From Pseudoblastomonas marina (GTDB lineage Bacteria > Pseudomonadota > Alphaproteobacteria > Sphingomonadales > Sphingomonadaceae), in contig NZ_BMID01000001.1 of assembly GCF_014641655.1 (NCBI RefSeq), positions 1,044,427 through 1,108,426 of the forward strand: a stretch of 64,000 nt of DNA, written 5' to 3'. How positions within the stretch are numbered: the first letter of the stretch is position 1; each line of letters starts with the position of its first letter. The position numbers and the translations under genes were made by a program. The notes beneath the pieces are model-generated. The model was not told the origin of the DNA. It worked only from the letters and a program-made list of their open reading frames with translations, and did not search any database. Below, one piece after another: positions 24,021 to 35,326 of this stretch.

Positions 24021-25010
24021 CTAGTCGAGGACTGCCTTGATCCACGGGCCCGCGCTGCTTTCGCCGAGCCAGTCGAGCTGGGTTTGGCGGCTGACTGCGT
24101 TGATCGCGGTCTGGGGTATGAAACGGGGATGGACCGGGCGGCGAAGCGGGCGGGTGCCCGGCGGCATCGCGATGATCTCGGCGATCGCGCGCGGCACGTC
24201 GTCGATATCGGTATCGCGCCCGTCGCCGGTCTCGGTCCCCATCCGCGCGACGAGCGCCGGGTAGCCCGAGAGATGTTTTTCTTCGGCGCGGGCCTTGAGC
24301 GCGTTGTTGTAGCGATTGCGGTTCTGCCAGATCTCGGTCGGATAGCCGCCCGGCTCGATGATCGTGACCTCGATCCCGTGCGGCACCAGTTCGTAGGCGA
24401 GCTGTTCGCTCATCGCCTCGACCGCGAACTTGGTGGCGCAGTAATGGCCCGCAGATGGGGCGATCACGCGCCCGAGCTGCGAGGAGACGTTGAAGATCTG
24501 GCCCTTGCCCGCTTCGCGCATCGCCGGAAGCACCGCGCGAGCCATGCGGTGATAGCCGAACACATTGGTGTCGAAGGCGAGCCGGGTCGCCTCCATGTCC
24601 TGCACCTCGACCGGGCCGGTGATGCCGATCCCGGCATTGTTGACCAGCACGTCGAGCGCCCCGAACACTTCGGACTGGGCCATTTGGACGGCGTAATCGA
24701 TCGACTCTTGCGAGAGCACGTCGAGTTCCATCACGACGAGGTCGAGTTTCTCGTTCCACCGGATCTCTTCGAGCTCGTCGGCCTCGGGCCGGGGCAGGTT
24801 TCGCATGGTGGCGAACACTTTCGCCCCGCGTCGCGCGTAATAGAGCGCCCCGGCGCGCCCGAAACCCGACGAGCATCCGGTGATCAGGATCGACTTGCCA
24901 GTAAGGTCGGGTTCGACTTGCGGCAGGTTGGCGATGGCGGGCCTGGCTGCGACCAGCGCGGCCCCGGCGGCGGTTCCGGCAAGCAGCGAACGGCGGGTGA
25001 TATCGGGCAT
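24021..25010 (-). CDS. Short-chain dehydrogenase with Tat signal peptide
   Basis: A 329-residue protein. It begins with a twin-arginine signal (TRRSLLAGTAAGAALV) and a probable cleavage near ARPAIA. The SDR fold follows: cofactor loop TGCSSGFGRAG, NNAGIGITGP, catalytic SxxYxxxK region with YCATK, and EPGGYPTEI. The substrate is unknown; the GCSSGFG loop is common in retinol-like and carbonyl-reducing SDRs. Export of an NAD(P)-dependent enzyme is unusual; Tat would allow transport with bound cofactor. The ATG at 25010 is needed to include the RR motif. Confidence 0.85.
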   Translation of the reverse strand: MPDITRRSLLAGTAAGAALVAARPAIANLPQVEPDLTGKSILITGCSSGFGRAGALYYARRGAKVFATMRNLPRPEADELEEIRWNEKLDLVVMELDVLSQESIDYAVQMAQSEVFGALDVLVNNAGIGITGPVEVQDMEATRLAFDTNVFGYHRMARAVLPAMREAGKGQIFNVSSQLGRVIAPSAGHYCATKFAVEAMSEQLAYELVPHGIEVTIIEPGGYPTEIWQNRNRYNNALKARAEEKHLSGYPALVARMGTETGDGRDTDIDDVPRAIAEIIAMPPGTRPLRRPVHPRFIPQTAINAVSRQTQLDWLGESSAGPWIKAVLD

Positions 25011-25041
25011 GGCGGGTCTCCTTCGCGCTCCAGCCTAGCGT

Positions 25042-25548
25042 CTAATCGGCGCGAAGCGAGTCCATCCAGCGCTCGAGCGCTCGCGGCGAGCGCAGGCGCT
25101 CGACCTTGTCCCAGTGTCCTTCGAGCTGCCGATGCAATCGCACCCGCGGCCCGGTGTTCCAGTTGGCGACGTACCACAGGAAAGACAGATCGAACCGCTC
25201 CGGGCAGTCTTCGCCCATGTCGGGCCGGGTGCGCCCGCGCCAGGTCCACACGCGCCGAACGATCCGCCACAGGCAGAGCGGGATCGGAAAATCGAGATAG
25301 ACTACCGTGTCCGCCTGCGGCAGTCGAAGCTGCAGCGAACTGCCGTGCGTGCCGTCGATGATCCACCGCTCTCCGGCCACGATCTCTTCCTGGTGCCGGA
25401 GATATTCGGCGCGCTCCATCTCGTGCCAGCCGGGCAGCCAGAGGACCGCATCGAGGTGATGGACCGGAAGGTCCAGTCTCTTCCCTAGCGCAAAGGCGAG
25501 GGTCGACTTCCCCGAACCGCAGGGCCCGATGACGAGGACGCGCTGCAT
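25042..25548 (-). CDS. P-loop adenylate kinase-like / topology-modulation protein
   Basis: A 168-residue P-loop NTPase with Walker A GPCGSGKST at residues 8-16, then HLDAVLWLPGWHE and WIIDGTHGSSLQLRL, and VVYLDFPIPLCLWRIVRR. This pattern matches small kinase-like proteins annotated as FlaR or AAA/topology-modulation proteins; no substrate is firmly known. It lies four bases downstream of pth on the same strand and is probably cotranscribed. Confidence 0.8.
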   Translation of the reverse strand: MQRVLVIGPCGSGKSTLAFALGKRLDLPVHHLDAVLWLPGWHEMERAEYLRHQEEIVAGERWIIDGTHGSSLQLRLPQADTVVYLDFPIPLCLWRIVRRVWTWRGRTRPDMGEDCPERFDLSFLWYVANWNTGPRVRLHRQLEGHWDKVERLRSPRALERWMDSLRAD

Positions 25549-25552
25549 GGCC

Positions 25553-26122
25553 TCAAGCCTGCATCCTCAGCGCGACGTCGTTCATGAAGCGCGCGTCGTC
25601 GCCCGCGGCGAGCCATTCGGCCTCGGCCGCGATCGCGCCGAGCATGGCGGCAAGATCGTCCAGCTCCGACTTGGCGTAATTGCCGAGGACGTGACCGGTG
25701 ACGCGGTCCTTGTGCCCCGGATGGCCGATGCCGATGCGGACGCGGCGAAAATCATTGCCGAGGTGGTTGTCGATCGAACGCAGCCCGTTGTGCCCGGCGG
25801 TGCCGCCGCCCTGCTTCACCTTGACCTTGAACGGGGCGAGATCGAGCTCGTCGTGGAACACGGTCAGCGCATCGAGTTCGAGCTTGTAGAAGCGCATCGC
25901 CTCGCCCACCGCGCGGCCGCTTTCGTTCATGAAGGTCGCGGGCTTCAGCAGCAGGATCTTCTCGCGCCCGATCCGTCCTTCCTGCGCCCAGCCGGAAAAC
26001 TTCTTCTGCACCGGGCCGAAACCGTGCATCTCGGCGATCGTGTCGAGCACCATGAAGCCGACATTGTGCCGGTGCATCGCATAGCGCGGTCCGGGATTTC
26101 CGAGGCCTGTCCAGATCTGCAT
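25553..26122 (-). CDS. pth: Peptidyl-tRNA hydrolase
   Basis: A 189-residue enzyme that releases tRNA from peptidyl-tRNA dropped by ribosomes. Family motifs are GLGNPGPRYAMHRHNVGFMV (with the catalytic His and Asn), LLKPATFMNESG and FHDELDLAPFKVKVKQGGG, AGHNGLRSI and RIGIGHPG. Length is standard. It lies downstream of rplY, with a hairpin terminator between them, an order common in bacteria. Confidence 0.97.
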   Translation of the reverse strand: MQIWTGLGNPGPRYAMHRHNVGFMVLDTIAEMHGFGPVQKKFSGWAQEGRIGREKILLLKPATFMNESGRAVGEAMRFYKLELDALTVFHDELDLAPFKVKVKQGGGTAGHNGLRSIDNHLGNDFRRVRIGIGHPGHKDRVTGHVLGNYAKSELDDLAAMLGAIAAEAEWLAAGDDARFMNDVALRMQA

Positions 26123-26154
26123 CGCGCCCTCCTAGCCAGCGCCCTCGGAAAAGC

Positions 26155-26190
26155 AAAACGCCGAGTTCCACGAGGGAACCCGGCGCCTTG
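26155..26190 (-). terminator. Intrinsic terminator after rplY
   Basis: Reading on the minus strand, GCCGGGTTCC pairs with GGAACTCGGC (one mismatch) and is followed by GTTTTGC. It lies between rplY and pth and may partly separate their transcription. Confidence 0.7.
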
Positions 26191-26215
26191 GTGATTGCTT
26201 CGCAGGAAAGAGCGA

Positions 26216-26899
26216 TCAGTCCTCGCTCTTTTCCTCCTGTTCTTCGGCGGCGTCTTCGTCGTCACCCTGTTCGGTGGCGGGGACGTCTTCCGCATCGACT
26301 TCTTCGCCGGTCTCTTCTTCGGCCTTCTTGAGCGCCGACGGGGCGACCAGCGTGGCGATGGTGAAGTCGCGATCGGTGATCGCGCTTTCGCTGCCTTCGG
26401 GCAGGGTCACTTCGCTGATGTGGATCGAATCGCCGACTTCCTTGCCCTCGACGTCGATCTCGATCTCGCTCGGGATCTTCTCGGCATCGCAGACCAGTTC
26501 GAGCTCGTGACGCACGATGTTGAGCACGCCACCCTTCTTGAGGCCCGGCGAAGCCGCTTCGTTGACGAACACGACCGGGACCTGGACTTCGACCTTCGCA
26601 CCCTTGGCGAGGCGGAAGAAGTCGGCGTGGACCGGACGGTCGGTGACGGGGTGAAGCGAGACGTCCTTGGGCAGGGTCTTCATCTTCTTGCCGCCGACCT
26701 CGATCTCGACGATCGAGTTCATGAAGTGGCCGGTGTCCAGCAGACGGACCAGTTCCTTGGCCTCGACGTGGATCGGGGTGGGTTCTTCCTTGCCGCCATA
26801 GATCACGGCGGGGACACGGCCTTCGCGACGCAGTGCACGGGAGGCTCCCTTGCCAGCCCGTTCGCGCGTCTCGGCCGGCAGGGTCAGAGCGTCGCTCAT
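26216..26899 (-). CDS. rplY: 50S ribosomal protein L25/Ctc
   Basis: A 227-residue L25 of the long (Ctc/TL5) type that binds 5S rRNA. The N-terminal L25 domain has [20 protein letters not shown] and [11 protein letters not shown]. The C-terminal beta domain contains [20 protein letters not shown] and [12 protein letters not shown] very acidic tail (EEQEEKSED) ends the protein. The ATG at 26899 gives the family start; open reading further upstream is antisense to the glyQ leader. It is divergent from glyQ across about 208 bp, in which I recognise no specific element. Confidence 0.95.
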   Translation of the reverse strand: MSDALTLPAETRERAGKGASRALRREGRVPAVIYGGKEEPTPIHVEAKELVRLLDTGHFMNSIVEIEVGGKKMKTLPKDVSLHPVTDRPVHADFFRLAKGAKVEVQVPVVFVNEAASPGLKKGGVLNIVRHELELVCDAEKIPSEIEIDVEGKEVGDSIHISEVTLPEGSESAITDRDFTIATLVAPSALKKAEEETGEEVDAEDVPATEQGDDEDAAEEQEEKSED

Positions 26900-27107
26900 A
26901 TCAATGCCTTTCGAAATGCATATGTGTAAGTCCCGGTCTCGCCACGCCTCCAGGGATGACCATGGCTCCGGGTGGGCGCGCCTATACGCGTATTCGCCGC
27001 AAAAGCAAGCATGCGGTGCCACGGCGGATCGGGCGATGCGACATCTGAGCACCGATGCATCGCCCGGATTGACCCCCGGCCACCCCTGCGCCATTGCGCG
27101 CGACACG

Positions 27108-28027
<920 letters not shown>

Positions 28028-28031
<4 letters not shown>

Positions 28032-30262
28032 GCGATTTCCTCCTCGAGCTGCGGTCCGAAGAAATCCCCGCGCGGATGCAGGCCGGCGCGCGCAAGGAAC
28101 TCGAAAAGCTGTTCCGCCGCAAAATGGACACCGCCGGCGTGGCGGTGGGCGAGGTCACCGTCTGGTCGACCCCGCGCCGCCTTGCGCTGATCGCGCGCGA
28201 CCTGCCGGATGCCACCGAAGCGGTCAGCGAGGAAGCCAAGGGTCCGCCCGAAGGCGCGCCCGACCAGGCGGTCGAAGGCTTCTGCCGCAAGAACGGCGTC
28301 ACCCGCGACGAACTCGAAGTGCGCGACGTGAAGGGCCGCCCGACCTATTTCGCGGTGAAGAACATTCCCGGCCGCCAGGCCTCGGCGCTGCTTGCCGAGG
28401 CGATCCCCGCGATCGTGCGCGATTTCAGCTGGCCCAAGTCGATGCGCTGGGGCGCGGCCTCGCTCAGCACCGAGAGCCTGCGCTGGGTGCGCCCGCTTTC
28501 TGGCATTGTCGCCCTGCTCGGCGACGACGTGATCGAGTGCGAGGTGCACGGCGTCACCTCGGGCGCGGTCACGCTCGGCCACCGCTTCCACCATGCGGGC
28601 GACATCACGATCGGCAATGCCGACGATTACGCGATGAAACTGCGCGCGGGCCACGTGATCGTCGATCACGTGGAACGGCAGGATTTGATCCGCAAAGGCG
28701 CGGCCAGGGTCGCCGAGGAAGCGGGCCTCACGCTGGTCGAGGACGAGGGGCTGGTGATCGAGAATGCCGGCCTCACCGAATGGCCGGTCCCGCTGCTCGG
28801 CAGGTTCGAGGAGGATTTCCTCGAGGTCCCGCCCGAGACGATCCAGCTCACCGCGCGCGTGAACCAGAAATATTTCGTCTGCGAGGATGCGAAGGGCGAG
28901 CTTGCCAACGCCTTCATCTGCACCGCCAATATCGAGGCCGCCGATGGCGGCACCCGCGTGGTCGAAGGCAACCGCAAGGTCCTCGCCGCGCGCCTCGCCG
29001 ATGCGCGCTTCTTCTGGGACGTCGATCGCAAGAAGACGCTGGCCGAGCACGCCAAGGGTCTGGAGCGGATCACCTTCCACGAGAAGCTCGGCACCGTCGC
29101 CGACAAGGTCGAGCGGGTCACGAGGCTGGCGCTTTGGCTGGTCGACACAGGCGTTGTGAAGCCATCTGACGAAGGCTCAGGGGCAGAGACCCAGCTTTAT
29201 AACTACGTTCAAGATGCAGCAGCATTATCGAAGGCCGACCTCGTCACAGAGATGGTGGGTGAATTCCCCGAATTGCAGGGCCTGATGGGTGGTTACTACG
29301 CCCGCGCCGAAGGCCTGCCTAACGAAGTCGCCGATGCGATCCGCGATCACTACAAGCCGGTCGGTCAGGGCGACGAGGTGCCGACCGCGCCGGTGACCGT
29401 GGCGGTGGCGCTGGCGGATAAGCTGGATACTCTGATGGCTTTCTTTGGCATGCGCGAAGAGCCTACGGGATCCAAGGATCCATTCGCACTTCGACGTGCT
29501 GCACTGAGTGTTCTTCGAATTCTTCAAGCAAACAATATTCGCCTGAATGTTCGCCATGCCTACCGCATCGCAGGCCTCCTGTTGACAAGACAGATATCTA
29601 ACCGCGCCCTTGGAAATAAGATTGAGGATGATTTTGAATCAGCGCGAAAGCTCGGTCTATTAGATCCAGCTACAATTGACGAAGAAGGCTATAAGAAGAC
29701 TCTTCTTGATGAGATCAATGCCTCAGGCGTCGCGAAAAATCTCGAAATTGGCGAAGAAAGACTTCCCAATTTCTTCGCCGACCGCCTCAAGGTCCAGCAG
29801 CGCGAGGCGGGGGTCCGCCACGACCTGATCGACGCGGTCTTCGCGCTCGGCGGCGAGGACGATCTCGTCCGGTTGCTCGCGCGCGTGAAGGCGCTCCAGT
29901 CCTTCATGGACACCGAAGACGGCGCCAACCTGCTCGCCGGCTACAAGCGTGCGGCGAACATCCTCAAGAAGGAAGAATGGGACGGCGGGAAAGACCTTTC
30001 CTACTCGACCGAAGCAGCCGAAAAGGGGCTGATCGACGCGCTCGACAGCGCCGGACCCAAGGCCGAATCCGCCGTGGCGGAGGAGGACTTCGCCGCAGCC
30101 ATGTCCGCGCTGGCTTCGCTGCGCGCGCCGATCGATCGGTTCTTCGAGGAGGTGACGGTCAATGACGACGACAAGGCCAAGCGCGCCTTCCGGCTCGACC
30201 TGCTCGCGCGCTTCCGCGACGCCGTCCACCAGGTGGCGGATTTCTCCAAAATCGAGGGCTGA
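28028..30262 (+). CDS. glyS: Glycyl-tRNA synthetase beta subunit, with a low-GC mosaic segment
   Basis: A 744-residue beta subunit that binds tRNA-Gly, starting with GTG at 28028 inside the glyQ stop. Family features are [72 protein letters not shown] and [11 protein letters not shown], with an anticodon-binding C terminus. Two stretches (about 29160-29230 and 29440-29775) have clearly different base and codon use. At 29521-29700 there are 82 G/C in 180 bases (46 percent), while flanking DNA is typical high-GC. The frame stays open and the protein looks functional, so this may reflect intragenic recombination with a lower-GC donor. Confidence 0.95.
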
Positions 30263-30322
30263 GTTTTTCCGCCCTGAACAGTGTAACACCCGGTCCATGC
30301 CTTCAGCGAGGAACGCGATAAG

Positions 30323-33016
<2,694 letters not shown>

Positions 33017-33776
33017 TAATCTCGAAGCTCTCCAATAGCTTGCCTTCGCTATCGGAGAGTTCATCGAACCTGTCGCGAGCGCGCTTTAGCGCTGCCTTGC
33101 CGAGCGGCGGCCCGCGATCGACGAGCACGTTCGAAAGCCCCTGCGCGCGCAGGTCGCCGACCAGGCGCGCGAGCGAGGAATACCGCACCGAGAGCGGATG
33201 GCTGTCGACCACCGGATCGGCGAAACCGGTGCGCTGGAGCAGTTCGGCGCCGGCGCGGACATCGACCTGCGGGTGGATCCGCGGTGCGGTGCGCTCGCCA
33301 TCCGCCGCGGCCATGATGTCGCGCAGCTGGCGCAGGCTTCCGCCGCCGACGAAGCTCGCGATCATCAGAGCGCCCGGTTCGAGCGCGTTGCGCAAATGGA
33401 CCAGCGCGCCCGGCAGGTCGTTGACCGTGTCGAGCGTGCCGAGGCAGGCGATGAAATCGTATGCTCCCTCGGCGAACGGCTGCTCGTCGGCGAAGCCATC
33501 GGTCGGGTCCGCCGCCTCCGCGCCGGGGTATGTCGCGGCGAACCGTCCGGTACGATCGCCCACGATCAGCGGCCTGGCGGGTTCGAAGCGGATGAAGCCC
33601 AGTCGCTCGACCACATCGTCGACCATGTCGTCGAGGACATACGAAACCTCGCCCGGATCGGCGCGGCGGCGGGCGAGGTGGCGGCGGTGCGGCGAGAAGA
33701 TCTGCGGGACTTGCGGGGTGGCCATGCCTCTCCCTGTCGCCTCAGCGGCCGCGCCGCAAGGGGGAGGGCGGCGATC

Positions 33777-34499
33777 GTGATCGAGGCGCTCTCTCCGGTG
33801 ATCGATGCGGTCTTCCCGCCGCGCTGCCCGCTTTGCGGCGACGCTATCGCGTCGCAGCAGGGGCTGTGCGGCGACTGCTTCGCCGAAATCGAGGTGCCGG
33901 GCGAGCCGTGCTGCGCGCTGTGCCAGTGGCCGTTCGAGATCGAGCAAGCCGAAGGCTCGCTCTGCGGTGTGTGCCTGCAGAGCCTGCCGCGGCATGACGG
34001 TATCGCCGCGGCGACGCTCTATGGCGAGGGTTCGCGCAAGCTCATCCTCGCGCTCAAGCATGGCGGGCGGATCGCGCTTGCGCCGATGATGGCGCGAATG
34101 ATCGCGCGCCAGGCAGCCGTGGTTGATGCCGGTTGGCTGGTCGTGCCCGTCCCGCTCCATCGCTGGCGGATCTGGCGCCGCGGCTACAATCAGGCGGCGC
34201 TTCTCGCGAGAGCGGTGGCCGAGGTGAGCGACGCCGAATTATGCGTCGATGCGCTGGTGCGCAGGAAGGCGACCCCGATGCTCGGCGGGTTGGGGCGCGC
34301 GGCGCGACGCCGCGCCCTGAGCGGTGCGATCGAGGTGTCCCCGCAGCGGCGGGCAGGATTGAAGGGTCGCAACCTCCTGCTGGTCGACGACGTGCTGACT
34401 AGCGGGGCGACGAGCGAAGCTTGTGTCTCTGCGCTCAAGCGGGCGGGTGCGGCGCGCGTGATGGTAGGCTGCTTCGCGCGGGTGGTCGATCGCGCCTGA
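33777..34499 (+). CDS. comF: ComF family phosphoribosyltransferase-like protein
   Basis: A 240-residue ComF-type protein. An N-terminal zinc-ribbon-like region has four CxxC-like pairs (PRCPLCGD, GLCGDC, CCALC, CGVC). The phosphoribosyltransferase domain has VPVPLHRWRIWRRGYNQA and the PRPP loop LLVDDVLTSGATSEA. In naturally competent bacteria ComF helps DNA uptake; its role elsewhere is unclear. The GTG start at 33777, preceded by GGGAGGG, gives the family N terminus (IEALSPVIDAVFPPRCPLC). Confidence 0.92.
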   Translation: MIEALSPVIDAVFPPRCPLCGDAIASQQGLCGDCFAEIEVPGEPCCALCQWPFEIEQAEGSLCGVCLQSLPRHDGIAAATLYGEGSRKLILALKHGGRIALAPMMARMIARQAAVVDAGWLVVPVPLHRWRIWRRGYNQAALLARAVAEVSDAELCVDALVRRKATPMLGGLGRAARRRALSGAIEVSPQRRAGLKGRNLLLVDDVLTSGATSEACVSALKRAGAARVMVGCFARVVDRA

Positions 34500-34517
34500 C
34501 CCCGGAGGATGTGGCGC

Positions 34518-34552
34518 ACAAAAAAGCGCCCGGAGCCGAAGCCCCGGGCGCT
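34518..34552 (-). terminator. Strong intrinsic terminator for a minus-strand transcript
   Basis: A perfect 9-bp stem AGCGCCCGG/CCGGGCGCT is followed, on the minus strand, by six T residues (plus-strand A run at 34520-34525). On the plus strand no T run follows, so it is not a good terminator for comF. No minus-strand protein gene lies upstream of it, which points to an RNA gene. Confidence 0.8.
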
Positions 34553-34720
34553 CTGTAAAAACGAATCCGGCCCGGACCGAAGTCCCCCGATCGGCGTTCC
34601 CCCACGCCTCCCGGAACCGATTTCGTCTCCGGCTCGCCCATCCCTGCGGGGGGCGTTGGCCGGAACTCCCTGAACCGGGCCGAGGCCGCGGAACAGTTTT
34701 GCGGTCCCCTCAAACCGCGG
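34520..34720 (-). ncRNA. Candidate structured small RNA, about 200 nt
   Basis: The interval between comF and the MerR gene has no convincing ORF but has RNA-gene features on the minus strand. There is a possible promoter (TTGAGA 34748-34753, 16-bp spacer, AACATT 34726-34731). Several nested stems are present: GCGGT/ACCGC (34701-34705 with 34714-34718), a long-range closing helix GGCCCGG/CCGGGCC (34569-34575 with 34675-34681), and inside it GGCGT/ACGCC (34593-34608), CCGG/CCGG (34629-34632 with 34660-34663) and CGCCC/GGGCG (34635-34655). A strong terminator closes it. I do not recognise the family; a 6S-like RNA is possible but I cannot support it. Confidence 0.45.
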
Positions 34721-34845
34721 GCACGAATGTTCCCCAGTTTGACCGAATCTCAAACACTTCATTCGGGTCTGTCCCGATTTTGGAAAGCGTTGTCACTTCA
34801 TTGCAACAGATTGCCGCTTTGGCGCAACGTTTCATCGCAGTGAAA

Positions 34846-34863
34846 CTTGACGTTTACGTTAAG
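34846..34863. promoter_or_regulatory. Palindromic operator of the MerR-family regulator
   Basis: The 18-bp sequence CTTGACGTTTACGTTAAG is a near-perfect palindrome: CTTgACGT and CTTaACGT half-sites around a TT centre. It lies 18 bp upstream of the merR-type start. ACGTTTACGT-like palindromes are what comparative genomics describes for LiuR-type MerR regulators of branched-chain amino acid and acyl-CoA catabolism. It also contains TTGACG, a possible -35 element, as expected of MerR operators lying within the promoter. Confidence 0.7.
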
Positions 34864-34881
34864 GGAAGGCAATGCAGGGCC

Positions 34882-35298
34882 ATGTTTGCGGCGGCTGATA
34901 CCGACGACCCCGACGAGCGATTCACGATCTCGCAGATGACGCGCGAGTTCGGCGTTACCGCCCGCGCCTTGCGATTCTACGAGGACGAAGGGCTCGTACA
35001 GCCCGAACGCGACGGTCTCCAGCGAATCTATTCGCAGCGCGACCGCGCGCGACTCGCATGGATCCTGCGGGCGAAGAATGTCGGATTCAGCCTGTCCGAA
35101 ATCCGCGAGATGATCGATCTCTACGATCTCGGCGACGGGCGGGTCGAGCAGCGCCGCGTCACGGTCGAGAAATGCCGCGCGCACATCGCCAAGCTCAAAC
35201 GCCAGCGCGAGGACATCGATTCGTCGATCGCCGAGCTCACCCATTTCGTCGAGGAGATCGAAGCCCTCGAACTGCCGAAGAAGAACCCCAGACAGTAG
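34882..35298 (+). CDS. MerR-family transcriptional regulator (LiuR-like)
   Basis: A 138-residue regulator. The winged helix starts FTISQMTREFGVTARALRFY, followed by EDEGLVQPERDGLQRIYSQR and RARLAWILRAKNVGFSLSEI. A dimerisation coiled coil (KCRAHIAKLKRQREDIDSS) ends the protein. There is no metal-binding cysteine cluster, which fits MerR members that respond to organic ligands. The ATG at 34882 was preferred; a longer reading from 34699 would run through the operator. The acyl-CoA dehydrogenase gene starts 29 bases downstream, so the regulator probably controls itself and that enzyme through the palindrome at 34846. Confidence 0.9.
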   Translation: MFAAADTDDPDERFTISQMTREFGVTARALRFYEDEGLVQPERDGLQRIYSQRDRARLAWILRAKNVGFSLSEIREMIDLYDLGDGRVEQRRVTVEKCRAHIAKLKRQREDIDSSIAELTHFVEEIEALELPKKNPRQ

Positions 35299-35326
35299 AT
35301 CCCAGAAACCCGAACCGGAGTTCCCG

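Noticed and set aside
34699-34881. N-terminal extension of the MerR regulator from an upstream ATG
   Set aside because: It would translate through the palindromic operator, lacks family similarity and does not resemble any MerR N terminus.
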